From positions 2,311,501 to 2,375,500 of the forward strand of contig NC_080568.1 of NCBI RefSeq assembly GCF_030253575.1: a DNA stretch of 64,000 nt, in the 5' to 3' direction. This DNA is from Rhododendron vialii. Lineage: Eukaryota > Streptophyta > Magnoliopsida > Ericales > Ericaceae. The position numbers and the translations under genes were made by a program. This document shows positions 12,201 to 23,990 of the stretch, piece after piece. Under the pieces are notes generated by a model that was not told the origin of the DNA, ran no database searches, and worked only from the letters and a program-made list of their open reading frames with translations. The stretch's first letter is position 1; each line of letters begins with the position of its first letter.

Positions 12201-13550
12201 TCTGCTAAGAGATGTCTGGTTCTAATAATGGCGACAGGACTGCTGTTTATACTCTTGCAGCCCCCAATTCCCTTGTCATGGACTTATCACTCTGACCTAA
12301 TCAAAGATGCTCGTCAATCCATGGATGATGTCTCCATATACGGCTTCATGACTTCAAAGCATACATGGCCATCGTGGCTACTTATCGCCGCAATCCTTCT
12401 CACTCTAGCAGCAGTAACCTCTGTCATCCCTATCAAGTATATCGTTGAGTTGAGGGCCTTTTACTCCATTTCCATGGGGATCGCTCTGGGGGTTTATATA
12501 GCTGCAGAATACTTCCCTCAGGCTGCTATATTGCACATCCTTATAGTCATAACCATGATCTGCACCTCTGTCTTTGTGGTCTTCACCCATTTGCCATCTG
12601 CCTCAAGCACAAAGCTCCTACCGTGGATGTTTGCTTTGCTTGTGGCTCTTTTTCCGGTGACTTATTTATTGGAAGGAGAGGTGAGGATCAAGAACATACT
12701 TGGAAATAGTGGAATCGGAGATGGTGAGATAGAAGGCAGCAAGCTGACCACTCTACTTGCCGTTGAGGGGGCAAGGACGTCTCTCCTCGGTTTATATGCA
12801 GCTATCTTTATGCTTGTTGCATTGGAGATTAAGTTTGAACTGACATCACTTATGCATGAAAAGGCTCATGAAAGGAGTGGAATTAGACACAGCCAATCCA
12901 GTCAAACCAGCTCCGGTACCTTCCCTCCAAGATTAAGGTTCGCACAGAAAAGGAGGGCCGCGTCTATGACTGCCTTCAGTATAAAGAGGATGGCGGCTGA
13001 GGGAGCCTGGATGCCGGCAGTTGGAAATGTTGCTACTATAATGTGCTTTGCCATATGCATAATCTTGAACATCAATCTCACCGGCGGCTCAAACCGTGCC
13101 ATATTCTTCTTGGCCCCTATCTTGCTTCTTCTCAACCAGGACTCTGATTTTGTCGCTGGGTTTGGGGATAAGCAGAGGTATTTTCCAGTAACTGCAGTTA
13201 TTTCATCATACTTGGTAGTGACTGCCTTTTATAGCATATGGGAAGACATCTGGCACGGGAACCCAGGGTGGGGTTTTGAAATTGGAGGGCCTGATTGGTT
13301 TTTTGCAGTTAAGAATGTAGCCCTTCTTGTCCTTACGTTCCCCAGTCATATCCTTTTTAACCGGTTTGTGTGGAGTTATACAAAGCAGACAGATTTGACG
13401 CCATTGCTCACTTTACCACTTAATTTTCCATCAGTCTTGATAACGGACGTGATCAAGATTAGGATATTGGGTCTTCTTGGAATCATATACTCCTTGGCTC
13501 AGTATTTGATTTCTAGACAGCAATATATCTCCGGGTTGAAGTTTATTTAA
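6253..13550 (+). CDS. NEF1: NEF1, NO EXINE FORMATION 1 membrane protein (4 exons)
   Basis: Exons are 6253-7503, 10763-11334, 11433-11652 and 12201-13550, all with GT-AG borders and coherent phases (0, 2, 0). The product is about 1,130 residues, close to Arabidopsis NEF1 (about 1,120). A Ser/Pro-rich N-terminus (about 1-65) is followed by many hydrophobic segments throughout. The tract beginning ARIALALLPCAAVLLDLGG and the C-terminal half are characteristic of the NEF1 family. Known role: a plastid-associated membrane protein needed for normal lipid content and for primexine and exine deposition in pollen; its biochemical activity is unknown. The 3,259-bp intron 1 carries SINE and unidentified material. 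The first 650 coding bases are strongly C-ending, then composition drops sharply. The chosen start is the first ATG after a CT-rich leader. Identification is from remembered homology. Confidence 0.93.
8910..9100 (+). mobile_element. Au-like SINE in NEF1 intron 1
   Basis: The segment 'aaaggtcatgggttcaagtc' has a tRNA B-box-like core (GGTTCAAGTC). It is followed by 'aaacagcctctcccc', 'gcacaggggt', 'gacccttcc' and 'cgtgcattgggtac'. This order of motifs matches what I recall of the plant Au SINE consensus. The 3' end is not sharply defined. It lies in the sense direction inside the 3.3-kb first intron. Confidence 0.6.
10243..10542 (-). other. Unidentified open 99-codon stretch antisense in NEF1 intron 1
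   Basis: The minus strand is open for 99 codons with ordinary, non-repetitive amino-acid composition (for example SNYDQVRQQYSFLVLNPAYW). It is followed at 10241-10246 by a consensus-like GTAAGT donor (exon would end at 10247). It could be a captured or relic exon of another gene, or chance. I do not recognise the protein, found no partner exons, and the other intron sequence nearby is not coding-like. Confidence 0.3.
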
Positions 13551-14070
13551 TCGATGAGCATACTTTGTATGATAGGTTTTTTGCCAATTTTCAAGTGAGG
13601 TATCAAAGTTTGTTTGTTCTTACAACCATTTGGATTCGTCTGCAGTTAACCCCTTGTTCCTGAGATTTCCTTATTTGTTGGGTTAACCTTTCGTTATGAC
13701 TCTTTGGGAAAAAAATAACCTTGCTTGAAATCAGTGGTCTTGGTAATTCCAGTTTGGGCCTGATTGTTTTAGTATTTGGTTGCGCGTCTTTTGTCTTGTT
13801 GACGACATTGAATCTGGGTGGAAAATTTCACTGCCTTGTTGAAGAGCAATCGTGAATCTGCGACAGACTTGTTCAATCTTGGGAACGCTTGTGTTCGTTG
13901 CAAGTCTCCTGCTTTTTTTGTTGTAAATCTCTCGCCTTCTGTCAGTGTACTTGTAGTTTTGCAGGTGTCTTGTTATGGCCAGTACATTTTTACACCTCTA
14001 GAAGCTCAGAGGCGAAAGCAGCCTTTTTGGTGTTCTATTCCTTAAAATGAAATCACTTGTGGTGTGTTGA
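13551..14070 (+). other. Probable NEF1 3' UTR and downstream spacer
   Basis: T-rich sequence follows the NEF1 stop without further coding signal, consistent with a plant 3' untranslated region. The poly(A) site cannot be fixed by eye. The open frame at 13818-14045 has no recognisable content. Confidence 0.4.
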
Positions 14071-14077
14071 ACTTGCA

Positions 14078-14290
14078 AATTTTTTTTTTTTTTTGGGTAC
14101 ACTGGAAATGAAATAAACAAACTAAAAATGCTCAAAAGCCACACTCTACATGTCCGCCTCAAGCAGCGGAATGATCTCTTCTTGCAGAATGACATGCGAA
14201 ACCATCTTGTCTTCTTGGTTGACACCTATATTGGCGAGTTGATCTACCACTTCGTTGAACTTGAAATTTGAAGGTAAACAATGTCGGTTT
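14078..14290 (-). mobile_element. 3' end relic of a LINE with poly(A) tail and RNase H-like terminus
   Basis: Read on the minus strand, a short frame contains FNEVVDQLANIGV and ends PLLEADM then stop. This resembles the 'N-x-V-A-D-x-L-A' end of plant LINE-type RNase H domains. It is followed by a short trailer and a run of about 16 A residues (T-run at 14078-14095 on the plus strand). The order of frame, trailer and poly(A) fits a severely 5'-truncated non-LTR retrotransposon insertion. Confidence 0.55.
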
Positions 14291-15110
14291 TACCACTGAA
14301 AAGATCTTAGAAACGAAACGAAGCGGCCAAAGAGAGGAGAAGTATATTTTGTTCAATATTCACTCTGCTTCCCTCTTGTGACATTCAATTTTTTCTGGCA
14401 TTCAACCACTATGGGAATATAGCTATAGATCACATGTGCAGCCGTGTCCATTTCATTGTCCGTCTCGGTAATCACTGGTTCGAATTTAAAAAAAAAAACT
14501 CTTCCATTCTATTAAAGAATTCTTTTAAAATCTAAACCATTTAGAATACTTTTGAACGATGAAATTGAGGCGCTGTTGCACGCTGCTGTGATTTGCTCAC
14601 AGCAGCCCCCACTTCCGGGTGAAAATCGGGTCGCAACATAGAGGTACCAGGATGCTCAATAATTAATCACAATGAACCATTTTTGTTTGAGTATCTTTTT
14701 TTTTTCTTTTTTTGGAAATTCTTTGAGTATCTTTTCTTAAAGATGTTATTTGTGAATCGTAAGCTTCACATGAATATGCAATTATAGAGAATGGAAGCAA
14801 CAACCACCCAATAATTTACCCCAACATCTACAAGTGCTAACAAAGAGAGAGGAAGTAAGCACTCACAAGTAAGGCGACCTTAGCTTCGGTCTTCAGTCCC
14901 GACTTAAATGCGGTGGAGTTTCATGCAGATAGTGGTGGGATGACTGATGTGATGAGACAATCCTCGCGGATGGACGTAACAGGTGTCATACTTGCACTTT
15001 CATTTTATTTTCCGGAAAAAAATGAAAAGGGAATGGAAGAGGAAGTCAGTCCCCGCAGTGTAAACCAACCGACGAGACCGAACAATTTCCTTTAGGGTGC
15101 TGTTAAATAC

Positions 15111-15201
15111 AATTGCGAATTTGCTACATGTAGCCGATTCATAAAAGGAAATTTTTGAATTCCTTCTTATGAAATGGCTACATATAACAAATTCGCAATT
15201 G
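15111..15201. repeat. Hairpin-forming inverted repeat
   Basis: 'aattgcgaatttgctacatgtagcc' at the left is matched in inverted form by the right arm ending 'aacaaattcgcaatt'. The whole about 90 bases can fold as one hairpin with a short loop. This is probably a small MITE relic; no target duplication is clear. Confidence 0.6.
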
Positions 15202-15274
15202 CAAATAGCCGGACCCTTTCCTTTAAAGCTGCCCCCCACCCATCTCACCAAATCCATATTAATTTCTTCTTTAT

Positions 15275-15919
15275 GGCTTGTCGGCAGCCCCCCTTCCCAT
15301 AATGGGACTGCACAGTGCAGTTTGTCCGGATACCAATTTGTACGGAGTTTATTTTTGTAATTAGAACCGTTCATGTCGTAGAGTTCGTCGAAAACTATTT
15401 TAAGCATGTCAAAAATCATACTTCCTTAGTCCCAAAATTGATGACAAATTTTAAAATTTGTGTCATTTTTCATTGCTTATATCTTTCAATTTATACTAAT
15501 ATTTTTCATGAATTTGAAAACTTTGTATTATAGAACTAATCGAGAACTATCAAATAAGATCCATATTGCATATTTTTTGAGATTCATGTTGAAAGATATA
15601 AGGAATTGAAATTGGCACAAATATCAAAAATTGTCATCCAAGTTGGGATAGAGGGAGTATTAATTAAACATTGTTTAATTCCTTATCAGATCACATTTAT
15701 GTTTCTGAAAATGAATATAGTCACATTGGATCAAACCCATCAACATTATTTTAATAAAGCAAAAAGTCACTCCGATTAGATATTAATAAGTAGGGCATCT
15801 GATTAGCATGATTTTTGACGTGGCTAAAGTATTCGATGAACTCTACGATATGAACGGTTCCGATCATAAAAATAAACACTCTAAAAGCCGGTATCTGGTC
15901 AACTGCACGGTGACAAGCC
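15275..15919. mobile_element. Foldback element with nested Stowaway MITE
   Basis: The left arm (about 15275-15419) and right arm (about 15803-15919) are inverted copies with about 80% agreement. Shared landmarks include 'gaaccgttcat', 'cgtagagttc' and 'gtcaaaaatcat'. The left arm has a roughly 33-base extra insert. Between the arms lies a Stowaway MITE (15421-15657). The outer boundaries are approximate and I found no convincing target duplication. Confidence 0.6.
15421..15657. mobile_element. Stowaway MITE nested in a foldback element
   Basis: TA duplications at 15419-15420 and 15658-15659 flank ends CTTCCTTAGTCCC and GGGATAGAGGGAG, a partly decayed Stowaway inverted repeat. The internal sequence is clearly related to the copy at 5482-5717 (shared 'gtattatagaactaat' and 'atcaaataagatccatatt'). 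It inserted immediately at the inner edge of the foldback element's left arm. Confidence 0.75.
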
Positions 15920-15997
15920 AGAGAACATTATTTGTCTTTCGGAAAAAAGTAGTCATAATACAGACAGTTTAATTTCATAATTGGTCATGCAGCTATG

Positions 15998-16202
15998 GAG
16001 AAATTTTTAGGTGCAAATTGGTATAGTCCACATGGTAACTAGCAGTCCATTCAAGTCGTCTAAACGTGTTTTGGACGGCCTAGATCTGAGTAAAGAAAAA
16101 GAGGAGAAAGAGTGCTCGGATTTGGACCGTCCAAAACACGTTTGGATGGCTCGGATGAGCTCAGAATACCGCCTCGTGGTACTCAATTTGTACCAAAAAC
16201 TC
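15998..16202. mobile_element. Small MITE related to the one at 3239-3464
   Basis: The ends GAGAAATTTTTAGGTGCAAATTG and (reversed) GAG-TTTTTGGTACAAATTG are imperfect inverted repeats. An internal hairpin pairs 'cgtgttttggacgg' with 'ccgtccaaaacacg'. The terminal motif and the internal paired segments resemble the 3239-3464 element. No clear target duplication remains. Confidence 0.55.
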
Positions 16203-17344
16203 GAATATGTGATTTTTATATAAATAATTTGCTCAAATGAACCTATAAAAAATTAGAGCACGCAATATGGATGATAAATATTGAAAAAGGGTAGAACCAC
16301 ACGTCAAGAACTGCACATAGGATTGATAAACAAGCTGAATGAATTAAGTAGTGGGCAAACTTGATTTAAAAATTTACGAGTCTTTCAAATACCTCCAAAA
16401 TATGTTTGTTAGGTGAGTTAATCTTAAACAAGCATTCACAAGCCGATTTGAAATAACCTAGAATGTTACTATTAGAGAGTACATAAGTTGAAGGAGTCAA
16501 GAAGCTAATCGGATGTCGGAGTGAGAAGATTTAATTACGCTTGATCGTAACAGTTCTTTTTTTTGTTCTTTTTCGGTGTTGTAATCTTGTTATATTGTAA
16601 AAACTAATCTGTCTCGAAATGATATCAAACAATATCCGATCAACCTAATTTTTAGTTTGACTAATCTTTGATCGGATATCGTTTGAATATTATCGGTTAT
16701 CAAAATAAAGTCCCAAAAAAAGCTACACAGACAGGTCAACTGTACGTTCAACCCCTTTTCATGGTCCGGATTCCTTTAGATAAATTCAGCCAGGCAAAAA
16801 TCCATCGATATTAGGAGTAGTATATTGTTTTTATGTTGACAAAAGGACTTTTTGGTTCCCTGTGACTCAATCCACCATCGGTTGGTTGTTCTCCCTTGTT
16901 CTATCTGGAGACTTCTCCCAAAATCAGACGACGGCAGTTTCTCCCTTCCCATTCCAAAATCACAGAAATTTATACAATTCTCCAGCAAACCCACTTTCAA
17001 TTTGCTTCTTTTTAGCCTCGGCTAACAGAGTATGCAATCTTAAACTCTTAATTTCAAAGAAACCCTGCGATTCTGCACCCCAATGATATGATCTTAATCT
17101 TTTTGTAATGGGTTTCTTTTCTTTCCTTGTTTCCTGTTCATATTGTTGTTGCAGGATTCAATCTTACTTTTCCTGTGAGCTGCTCTGAATACTTCAAGAT
17201 AAGGACTTTTTGTAGGGTTGAATTACTGGTGGCTACATTGTGTTCTTAGTAAAGAGTCGTTCCCTTCCTTCTTTATTGGTTTAGATACCTAGCGAAAAGG
17301 GGAAAAAAGAAAGATTTTTTTTGGGGTTTTAGCAGTTGAGAGAT

Positions 17345-20300
17345 ATGGGTTCTTTCTGCTGCTGTCCGTGTGATGATGATTATGAAGATTATCCAAGTAA
17401 TTCAATCTACAGGCACTGCACATGCCTTAGATTCTTTTTCCACCAGCTGTTTTCTGGGGTAAGTATAGTAGTTTTCATCTTCTCTACCACTTTCATCCCC
17501 TTTATTAATTTATGGGTTTCTTTTTATTTGTTCGGTTCAATTCAGTTCATGGCTGCTGTAAACTACATGTTAGACTTCTGGCAATCAACTGCATAAATTC
17601 TCGCATTCAACATGTAATCAGGAAGATAGGGTGCTGCCTTGGCTGTTGGGATTTCCCAGCTGAGTTATGGCATATTTGTTGTGTGCAATAAAATTTGCCT
17701 ATGGTGTTTCTATTTGTTTGTGAAGTATAGCAGATACTTGTCAAAATACTATGACGGTTGCACATGAGTGTTGTGATTACACTGTTGCCTCTCTGACTTT
17801 TACTCTGAATTGAGGAGAACATATGAGACAAACTGTCATAAAGATTTGGAACTGCTTTGCAGTTGACTCACAAAGTTCCATTTAATCAAGCTCAGACTTG
17901 TAAAATGCTGCAAGCCTCAAGTAGAAAATCCCGAAGTGCATTATCATACTATATACGCGTTATTGCTGTTCCGTAGGAGAACCCAAGTTTTTCTGCTGGT
18001 TTTCTGGTCTTTGTTGTGATTAAAAGTTAATACACTTGTGTAATTGTACTCATTTATAGGTTTGGGTAGTTCTATATATATGCGTCGATCCATAGTAACT
18101 TGTAACATGTAGGAGAGGAATAGGAGATTTCTCTACTGACAAGCTACAGGGAGAAATCTTTGTGGTTGGAAGAGATCATACTGAATATTGATGATATTCA
18201 ACTTCCGTAGATGGCTAAAAATAATGAGCTTTCAGATGCGCTTTTTTGCCCACATTCTTGCAACTTTTTGTGACAGGCATTGATGCATCTAGCTGAAGGA
18301 TCTTTGTGTATTAAAACTAACTCCGTCACTAGGGTGAGAAGTTTCAATTTTCTTATAGAGCTAATGGGGCATTAACATGTCTGATTGCTTCTGGTAACGA
18401 TTTCCATGATGAGAGCTTCATTTCGCAAAGATCTTGTAATGAACCATCAATTTTTTTTTGGATAATGTCAGTGAAATGATTATTGCAGTTAGGGAAACTG
18501 TTTGTATTGAAAGGTTTCTGGTAATGATTTCCAATTTTCCATGATGAGAGCTTCATTTCGCAAAGATCTTGTAGGGAAAGTGTTTATGGATTGTATGTTG
18601 TAGAAAATCTATTTTGGCTGGTGCTTATGGGCCTTAAAATATTATTTTCCACTGGTAATGCCCCAAGCCGGCCAAGTACCTTGATTTTGGGGGTATTTAC
18701 GGGCCGGTCTAGTTCCCACGGCCTCATTCCCTCCGACTCCCATCCAATTTGAAATTGCACCGCTAAGGATTGCCCGGATTTTTATGCGGAAAACACCCCC
18801 GCTGACGCGAAGCTAAACCGAATCTAACAGAAAATCTCTCTCTCTCTCTCTCTCCGCCTTCAAAAACTCCAACAAAGTCCATTCCTCCATGAAGATTCCA
18901 CTCCACTTCTCCAAACCCTATCCTCTTGTCACCATGCCACCTTCGATCTACCCAAATCGGACCCCGAAATCAACCAAACTCCAACCGGTGACCTTCGAAA
19001 CCCACAGATCTGCCTTTTTTGACCCTTACGCAGTTGAATCGAACCATAAATCTCCTGCGAAATATTATTTCGAACCTTGCTTTGTTACCACATGATTCAA
19101 GCCTATTCGGGACAGGATCTGTTCGTTTCTGCACTGATAAGAGTTTGAAATTGATCGATTTCAATGAGTTTCGACTTTGTTAAGCCTGTTTGAGCTCTCA
19201 CGAGGGGGGAAAAAAAAAACTGAGCTCAGGTATTAGAAGTTCGTCATGCTATTTCTGAGCCCAGTCATTACCATACTGGAAGTGTACAGTTCAATTGTGT
19301 TAAGATTGTTTCGCTATGTCTCCTTTGTTGTAGAAATTCACAAGGTCAAAGCTAGTGAATTTCACTAGTTGTTTATGGTCATTTCTTAAAGAGTTGTTTT
19401 GTTGTGCTTAGAGAAATTTATGAGCTCAAAAGTTGATGAATTTAACGAGCTCGAAGCTATGAAATTCACCAGGTAGTTGTTGTGTTCTGAAATTCAGTAA
19501 AATTCATGAGCTTGAAACAAATAAAAATTCACTAGATAGTTGTATTTTGAATTCCAGTGAAATTCACAAGCTCGAAGCTAGTAAAATTCACTAGGGAATT
19601 TCACTAGTTGTTCATGGTTTTTTTGAAAGAGCTGATTCGTTTTGAGATCCAGTGAAATACACGAATTCAAAAGCTAGTGAAATTCAAGAGCGTGAAGTTA
19701 TTGAATTTCACGAGCGTAGACTAGGTGGTTCTCACGTTAGCTAATTGTGTTTTGAGATCAAGTAAAATTCACGAATTCTGAAGCTAGTGAATTTCACGAG
19801 CTCTAGAATTAGGGAAATTTCAGAATTTCACGAGTTCATAGGTAATGAAATTCATGAGTTCGAAACTAATAAAATTCACTAATTTTTTGAAGTAGTGAAA
19901 TTTCGCTGGAAAAAGTCAACGGTCGGAGTGGTTGCTGAATTTAGTGTAATTTGAGAAGCGGTGAATTTCACTATTTTTTTGTAGTGAAATTTCGCCGGAA
20001 AAAGTCACCGGCCAGAGTGGTCGCTGAATTTAGTGAAATTTGAGAGGTAGTGAATTTCACTAATTTTTTGAAGTAGTGAAATTTCGCCCAAAAAAGTCAC
20101 CGGCCGGAGTGGTTGTTGGTCGGAAGTGGTTATGGGGTGGAGGTGGGAGGGAGTGATGAAAACTTTGAAAAGATGAAAAGTGTGAAATTATATTTAGTTA
20201 AGGGCAAAAGGGTAATATTCATATGAGGTTGTCCTTAGAAGTAAATAAAAATTGAGTTCATCCATAATGGGAATCAAATCTTGGTTTTCTAGACCCACAG

Positions 20301-23300
20301 GTAATTTTCTGTTGATTTTGATCCACAAGCCACACCACATGGCCCAAAATGCTTCACCCCAAGGTACTAGTAGTAGCTTACGTGGTTCGTTATGTACCTA
20401 GGATCACCCATGTAAACTCCCAATGTGGGATGGGGTATCACAATCTCCCCACCTTTATGGCCTCTCGCCCTTGCGAGGGGTTGAGCACTATAATCACAAG
20501 GTATTTCACAATTCTTTTTCCCAGTGACCAGAGTTACCATGATATTTCACGAGTCTTTTCCCCTGGTGGCCACATGCGTCATGAGCCTAGAGTTACAGGA
20601 TATTTCACAAGTCTTTTCTCTGGCTGGAGCCAACTTGCTTGTGTACACAGGTTGCTCCTATGCCATTTGTAACACCCTAAGCAAACCACGGGCCAAGTAC
20701 CTTGATTTTGATCCACAAGTCACACCACATGGCCCAAAATGCTTAAGCCCAAGGTACTAGTAGTAGCTTACGTGGTTCCTTATATACCCAGGATCACCCA
20801 TGTAGACTTTCGATGTGGAACGGGGTATCACATCACTGCCCCTGCGTAATTCTTTTCACCTTGGTTCTTGAAATTCATGTCAAAGAAAGGGGACTGGTTA
20901 CCTCTGTGATTAGGATAGTCTGATACATAGTATTCGAGTGAATGTTGCACTTGCTGCAAACCTGCACATTGTGACGTGGAGTTACGGAGAGATTAGGAGA
21001 GCCCTGGTAGAATAGAAATGTCAGCTATTGAGAAAATCCTGAGATACCGTCATTCTTGTTGCTTCTTTTAGTATAGGCTCATGACTCATCTCTAGTTGTA
21101 GGCATACGGACTGATGAGATACCGATGGGATATCCAAATGTATCTTGGTTTCTTGGTTTTATCTGGTGTTTGATGTCCTAGTTTGAAATTCTGTTCTTAT
21201 GATAAGAGTACTCATACATGGCATTTTCTTCTATTTCTAATTTGATAAAGTCAGTAATATCTGCTTTTGAATTGATTCAACACACTTTTCTTTTCCCTTG
21301 CCTTAACTCTCATTCACTTGCAGAATAGTGCAATGTTTCAAAGAATCGAGGGAAGGTCGGCATCTTCATCATTTGAAGGAGCAACTTTGGCATCCTCGGG
21401 GATTGGCACAGCTCTACCAGATAGTTCCTTAAGTGATGCACACCAATCTATCTCTAGACCACTGCCTTATGACGCTGATCAGAGATACTCTCGTTTGCAA
21501 CGCGATGGTTTGGTCTCTAGGCGTGATAAGCCAATGACTCATTTTCAAGAAGAATCACAGCCAATGAGAAGAAATATGAGTAGTTCTGGTATGGAGATAT
21601 TGGGTTCTGGGAAGAGACGGAATGGAGTTGATTTTGATGAGGAGTTGAAACTTGGCCATTCAGGGTCCTCAGAGAAGGCATTAGCCACAAAAGTTGCACC
21701 TGGAGTACTTTATGTACAACCTTCTGGTGAAGAGGAAGATGTCTGCCCTACATGTCTTGATGGTACTTTACTACATCCTCATTCATACTTTAATAGCCTT
21801 TATTAACTTCTCTTGCTATTGCATTCAACATCCTTAGGATTCCTGGTGTATTTGTAGTCTTGCTACTATCATTGTTATTTAACTTGGTGCTGACTGTTGA
21901 GACTAAAAATTCATTTCCCTTCTACAGTCCTTAATGGTATTTTTATTTGGAATCGGTTAATGACCTCAAAACTGGCTCATTATACTGCAGAATATACTCT
22001 GGAAAACCCAAAAATCACGGCAAAGTGCTCACATCATTTTCACCTTGGTTGTATATACGAGTGGATGGAAAGAAGTGAAAGCTGTCCAATATGTGGCAAG
22101 GTATACACTACACAATTGCTCTTGTCAGCTTCTGTTTTGGAACTTTTTTGTTGCAAATTTTTTTTTGTTGCTTGTTTGTGTGATATTGTGTCAGTTTATG
22201 TGGATTAGCCGTGGATAATGACTTCTACTTTCACTTGGGCTCCCCAAACTTTTGCATGCAGATGAATGATGTCTCTTTGTTGCATGGATTAAGAGTTGTT
22301 TTTTGACCATCTTGTGGATTCCTGTGTTTGTTGTTGCTTGGGCCTTTTTCTTCTATCTGCCCTTGTTTTAGGCTTATCGGTGTTTATAGGGGTGGCATCC
22401 CCTTGATGCTCTTTTCTTTTGTAATACACTTGCTTATGACGTGTCTGATCTCTAGATATAGGTCCGCACCTGAGTCTATGTAACACAAAGGTAAACCTAC
22501 TGGGGTGGTGGATGCTCAAAGGTGCATTGGAAAGGGTAGAAATTGTTGACAATGAGAACATGACTGGTTTTCGTTTTGTAATGTAAGTCGAGTAAATTAG
22601 CATTAGGACCAATGAAATCTAAGGCAGTACGAATATGAACCTTCAATTGGAAAGCAGAATGGTATCCTAATTGAATTTGAACTCTTAAATAAACTGAACT
22701 GTCGGATCTTCGTGACTTTTTAATATTAATGTCTTTGAATACCTATTATTGGGGGCTTTTTTCAATTGTTCAAGAGGTTAAGTTTGATGTGTCCAGTTTG
22801 TCTAAATTTTTGAAAACACAAATACATTTGTGCATGCACACACTTGGTGGTGATACCAAACCGAGCCTTATTTCCCAATCACTTGGGGTCGGCTACATAA
22901 AAAATGCTCCTTTTCCTAGTAATCTCAGAAACAAAGAGTGATTCAGTTAGCATCTTTTTTCCTCCTTTTTTGTTTCCTTTTTCGTCTTCTGCATGCATCC
23001 CAGGCTCGGGCTCTTTGTCTCTAAACTTTTCTTAGTTACAATAAGGCCTCGTTTGATACGTGTTATGGGTCGGGGGGAATGGTAGTGGTACGGATTGGGA
23101 TTGGTTGTGAAGAGGGATTAATGGGGAAGTTGGTTGTTTGGTTGGAGATGGGGATTGTCATAACCATGTTTGTTTGGTTGAGTAGTGAGAGGGGATTAAT
23201 GTGATAATGTGTGGATTGGGGTTAATGCGGCGGGCAAGATGCTTTTGGGACATCTTTTATGTAATACTCTTGAATTCTCTCCAGTTGCATGTTTTCAGTC

Positions 23301-23515
23301 AAACAAAAAGTGTACGCTTTGTTGTCTTTGTTCAAGACAATCCCGATAGGTCAATGTGCCCTGCAGATTTTTGTGACTGGAAATTGAGCTACTTCTTTGT
23401 TTCAGTTTTTTATTTTCTTCCAATGTTATATTTCCTGCTGATCAGTAACTCACCTCAAATTACTTTTACCTCTATCTTGGTGTCTCAGGAGATGGAATTT
23501 TTTGAAAGCCCTTGA
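17345..23515 (+). CDS. RING-H2 E3 ubiquitin ligase, At3g02290-like (4 exons)
   Basis: Exons are 17345-17458, 21324-21762, 21991-22100 and 23489-23515, all GT-AG and in phase; the product is 229 residues. The N-terminus MGSFCCCPC offers Gly2 for myristoylation and a Cys cluster for palmitoylation, suggesting membrane anchoring. The middle is Ser-rich and probably disordered. The C-terminus is a complete C3H2C3 RING (residues 179-219) with spacing C-x2-C-x14-C-x-H-x2-H-x2-C-x10-C-x2-C, as needed to bind two zinc ions and recruit an E2. The 27-base last exon encodes EMEFFESP and stop, matching the family's short acidic tail. Start: first ATG of the conserved MGSFCCC. A 5'-UTR intron is plausible (donor near 17030, acceptor near 17153). 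The 3,865-bp intron 1 holds repeats. Substrates are unknown. Confidence 0.9.
18375..18575. repeat. Direct duplication in the RING-gene intron 1
   Basis: The motif 'catgatgagagcttcatttcgcaaagatcttgta' (described by its two positions, about 18405 and 18540) occurs twice. Each copy is preceded by 'tctggtaa(c/t)gatttcca'. The unit spacing is about 135 bases. It is non-coding. Confidence 0.65.
18655..19200 (+). other. Inserted segment with leader-like and short coding-like sequence
   Basis: This part of the RING-gene intron 1 is more GC-rich than its surroundings. It has a (CT)n tract (about 18836-18856) followed by an ATG frame of 68 codons (18889-19095), a layout that mimics a plant 5' leader plus first exon. 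A 16-base match ('caagtaccttgatttt') to 20690-20710 hints that it belongs to the same insertion as the direct repeats at 20.3-20.8 kb. I do not recognise the peptide and make no functional claim. Confidence 0.3.
19330..20120. repeat. Degenerate tandem repeat array (GTGAAATTCAC-type)
   Basis: 'agtgaaattcac' or 'gtgaatttcac' recurs roughly every 35-50 bases, followed by 'gagctcgaagcta'-like sequence. From 19885 onward a longer unit of about 93-95 bases appears about 2.5 times, with landmarks 'gtagtgaaatttcgcc', 'aaaagtcaccgg', 'ccggagtggttg' and 'gctgaatttag'. The array lies inside intron 1 of the RING-H2 gene. Confidence 0.75.
20316..20842. mobile_element. TRIM-like element flanked by ~140-bp direct repeats
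   Basis: 20316-20455 and about 20702-20842 are direct repeats. Both contain 'ttgatccacaag', 'cacaccacatggcccaaaatgctt', 'actagtagtagcttacgtgg' and 'ggggtatcaca'. About 245 bases without coding content separate them. Short direct terminal repeats around a tiny interior suggest a terminal-repeat retrotransposon in miniature. I could not confirm a primer-binding site or a target duplication. Confidence 0.45.
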
Positions 23516-23990
23516 AGTTTGCGAGGAGATTGATTGCAAAGAAAGAGAGCGAACTTACAGATAAGCCGAGACAATGTAAATAAGTTATGTCCATAACAGG
23601 CTTCCCCACAGGAAGCTGGTTGTTTTTACCCTCTTGCTTGTATTTTCGTGCAAGAGTCCTTACTCCACTCAGTGCCTATTTACTTTTCAACAATGAACTA
23701 GCATTTTAACACTTGAAGTGACAATTACATGAATTTGCGATTATACCAATAAAATGACCACGGATTATAGAGTTGTAATTCATCAAGATTTTAATCATGC
23801 AAGTGGATGCAATTAGGCATCGAGTATTACCACAAACACAGTAAATTTATTAATCGGACAAGAGAGAGAAATTCATAGGCATCAAGTATAACCACAAACG
23901 CATTGTTCATGTTTCAGACATGTCTCTTCTAAAACATAAAATGCATAACTTCCTAATACTATTAAACTGTTTACCGACTTGTTTGCTCAT
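23516..23990. other. Convergent intergenic region with two 3' UTRs
   Basis: Only 475 bases separate the stop of the RING-H2 gene (+) from the stop of the first NPF gene (-). The sequence is AT-rich and probably consists mostly of the two 3' untranslated regions, which may overlap. No further gene is visible. Confidence 0.5.
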
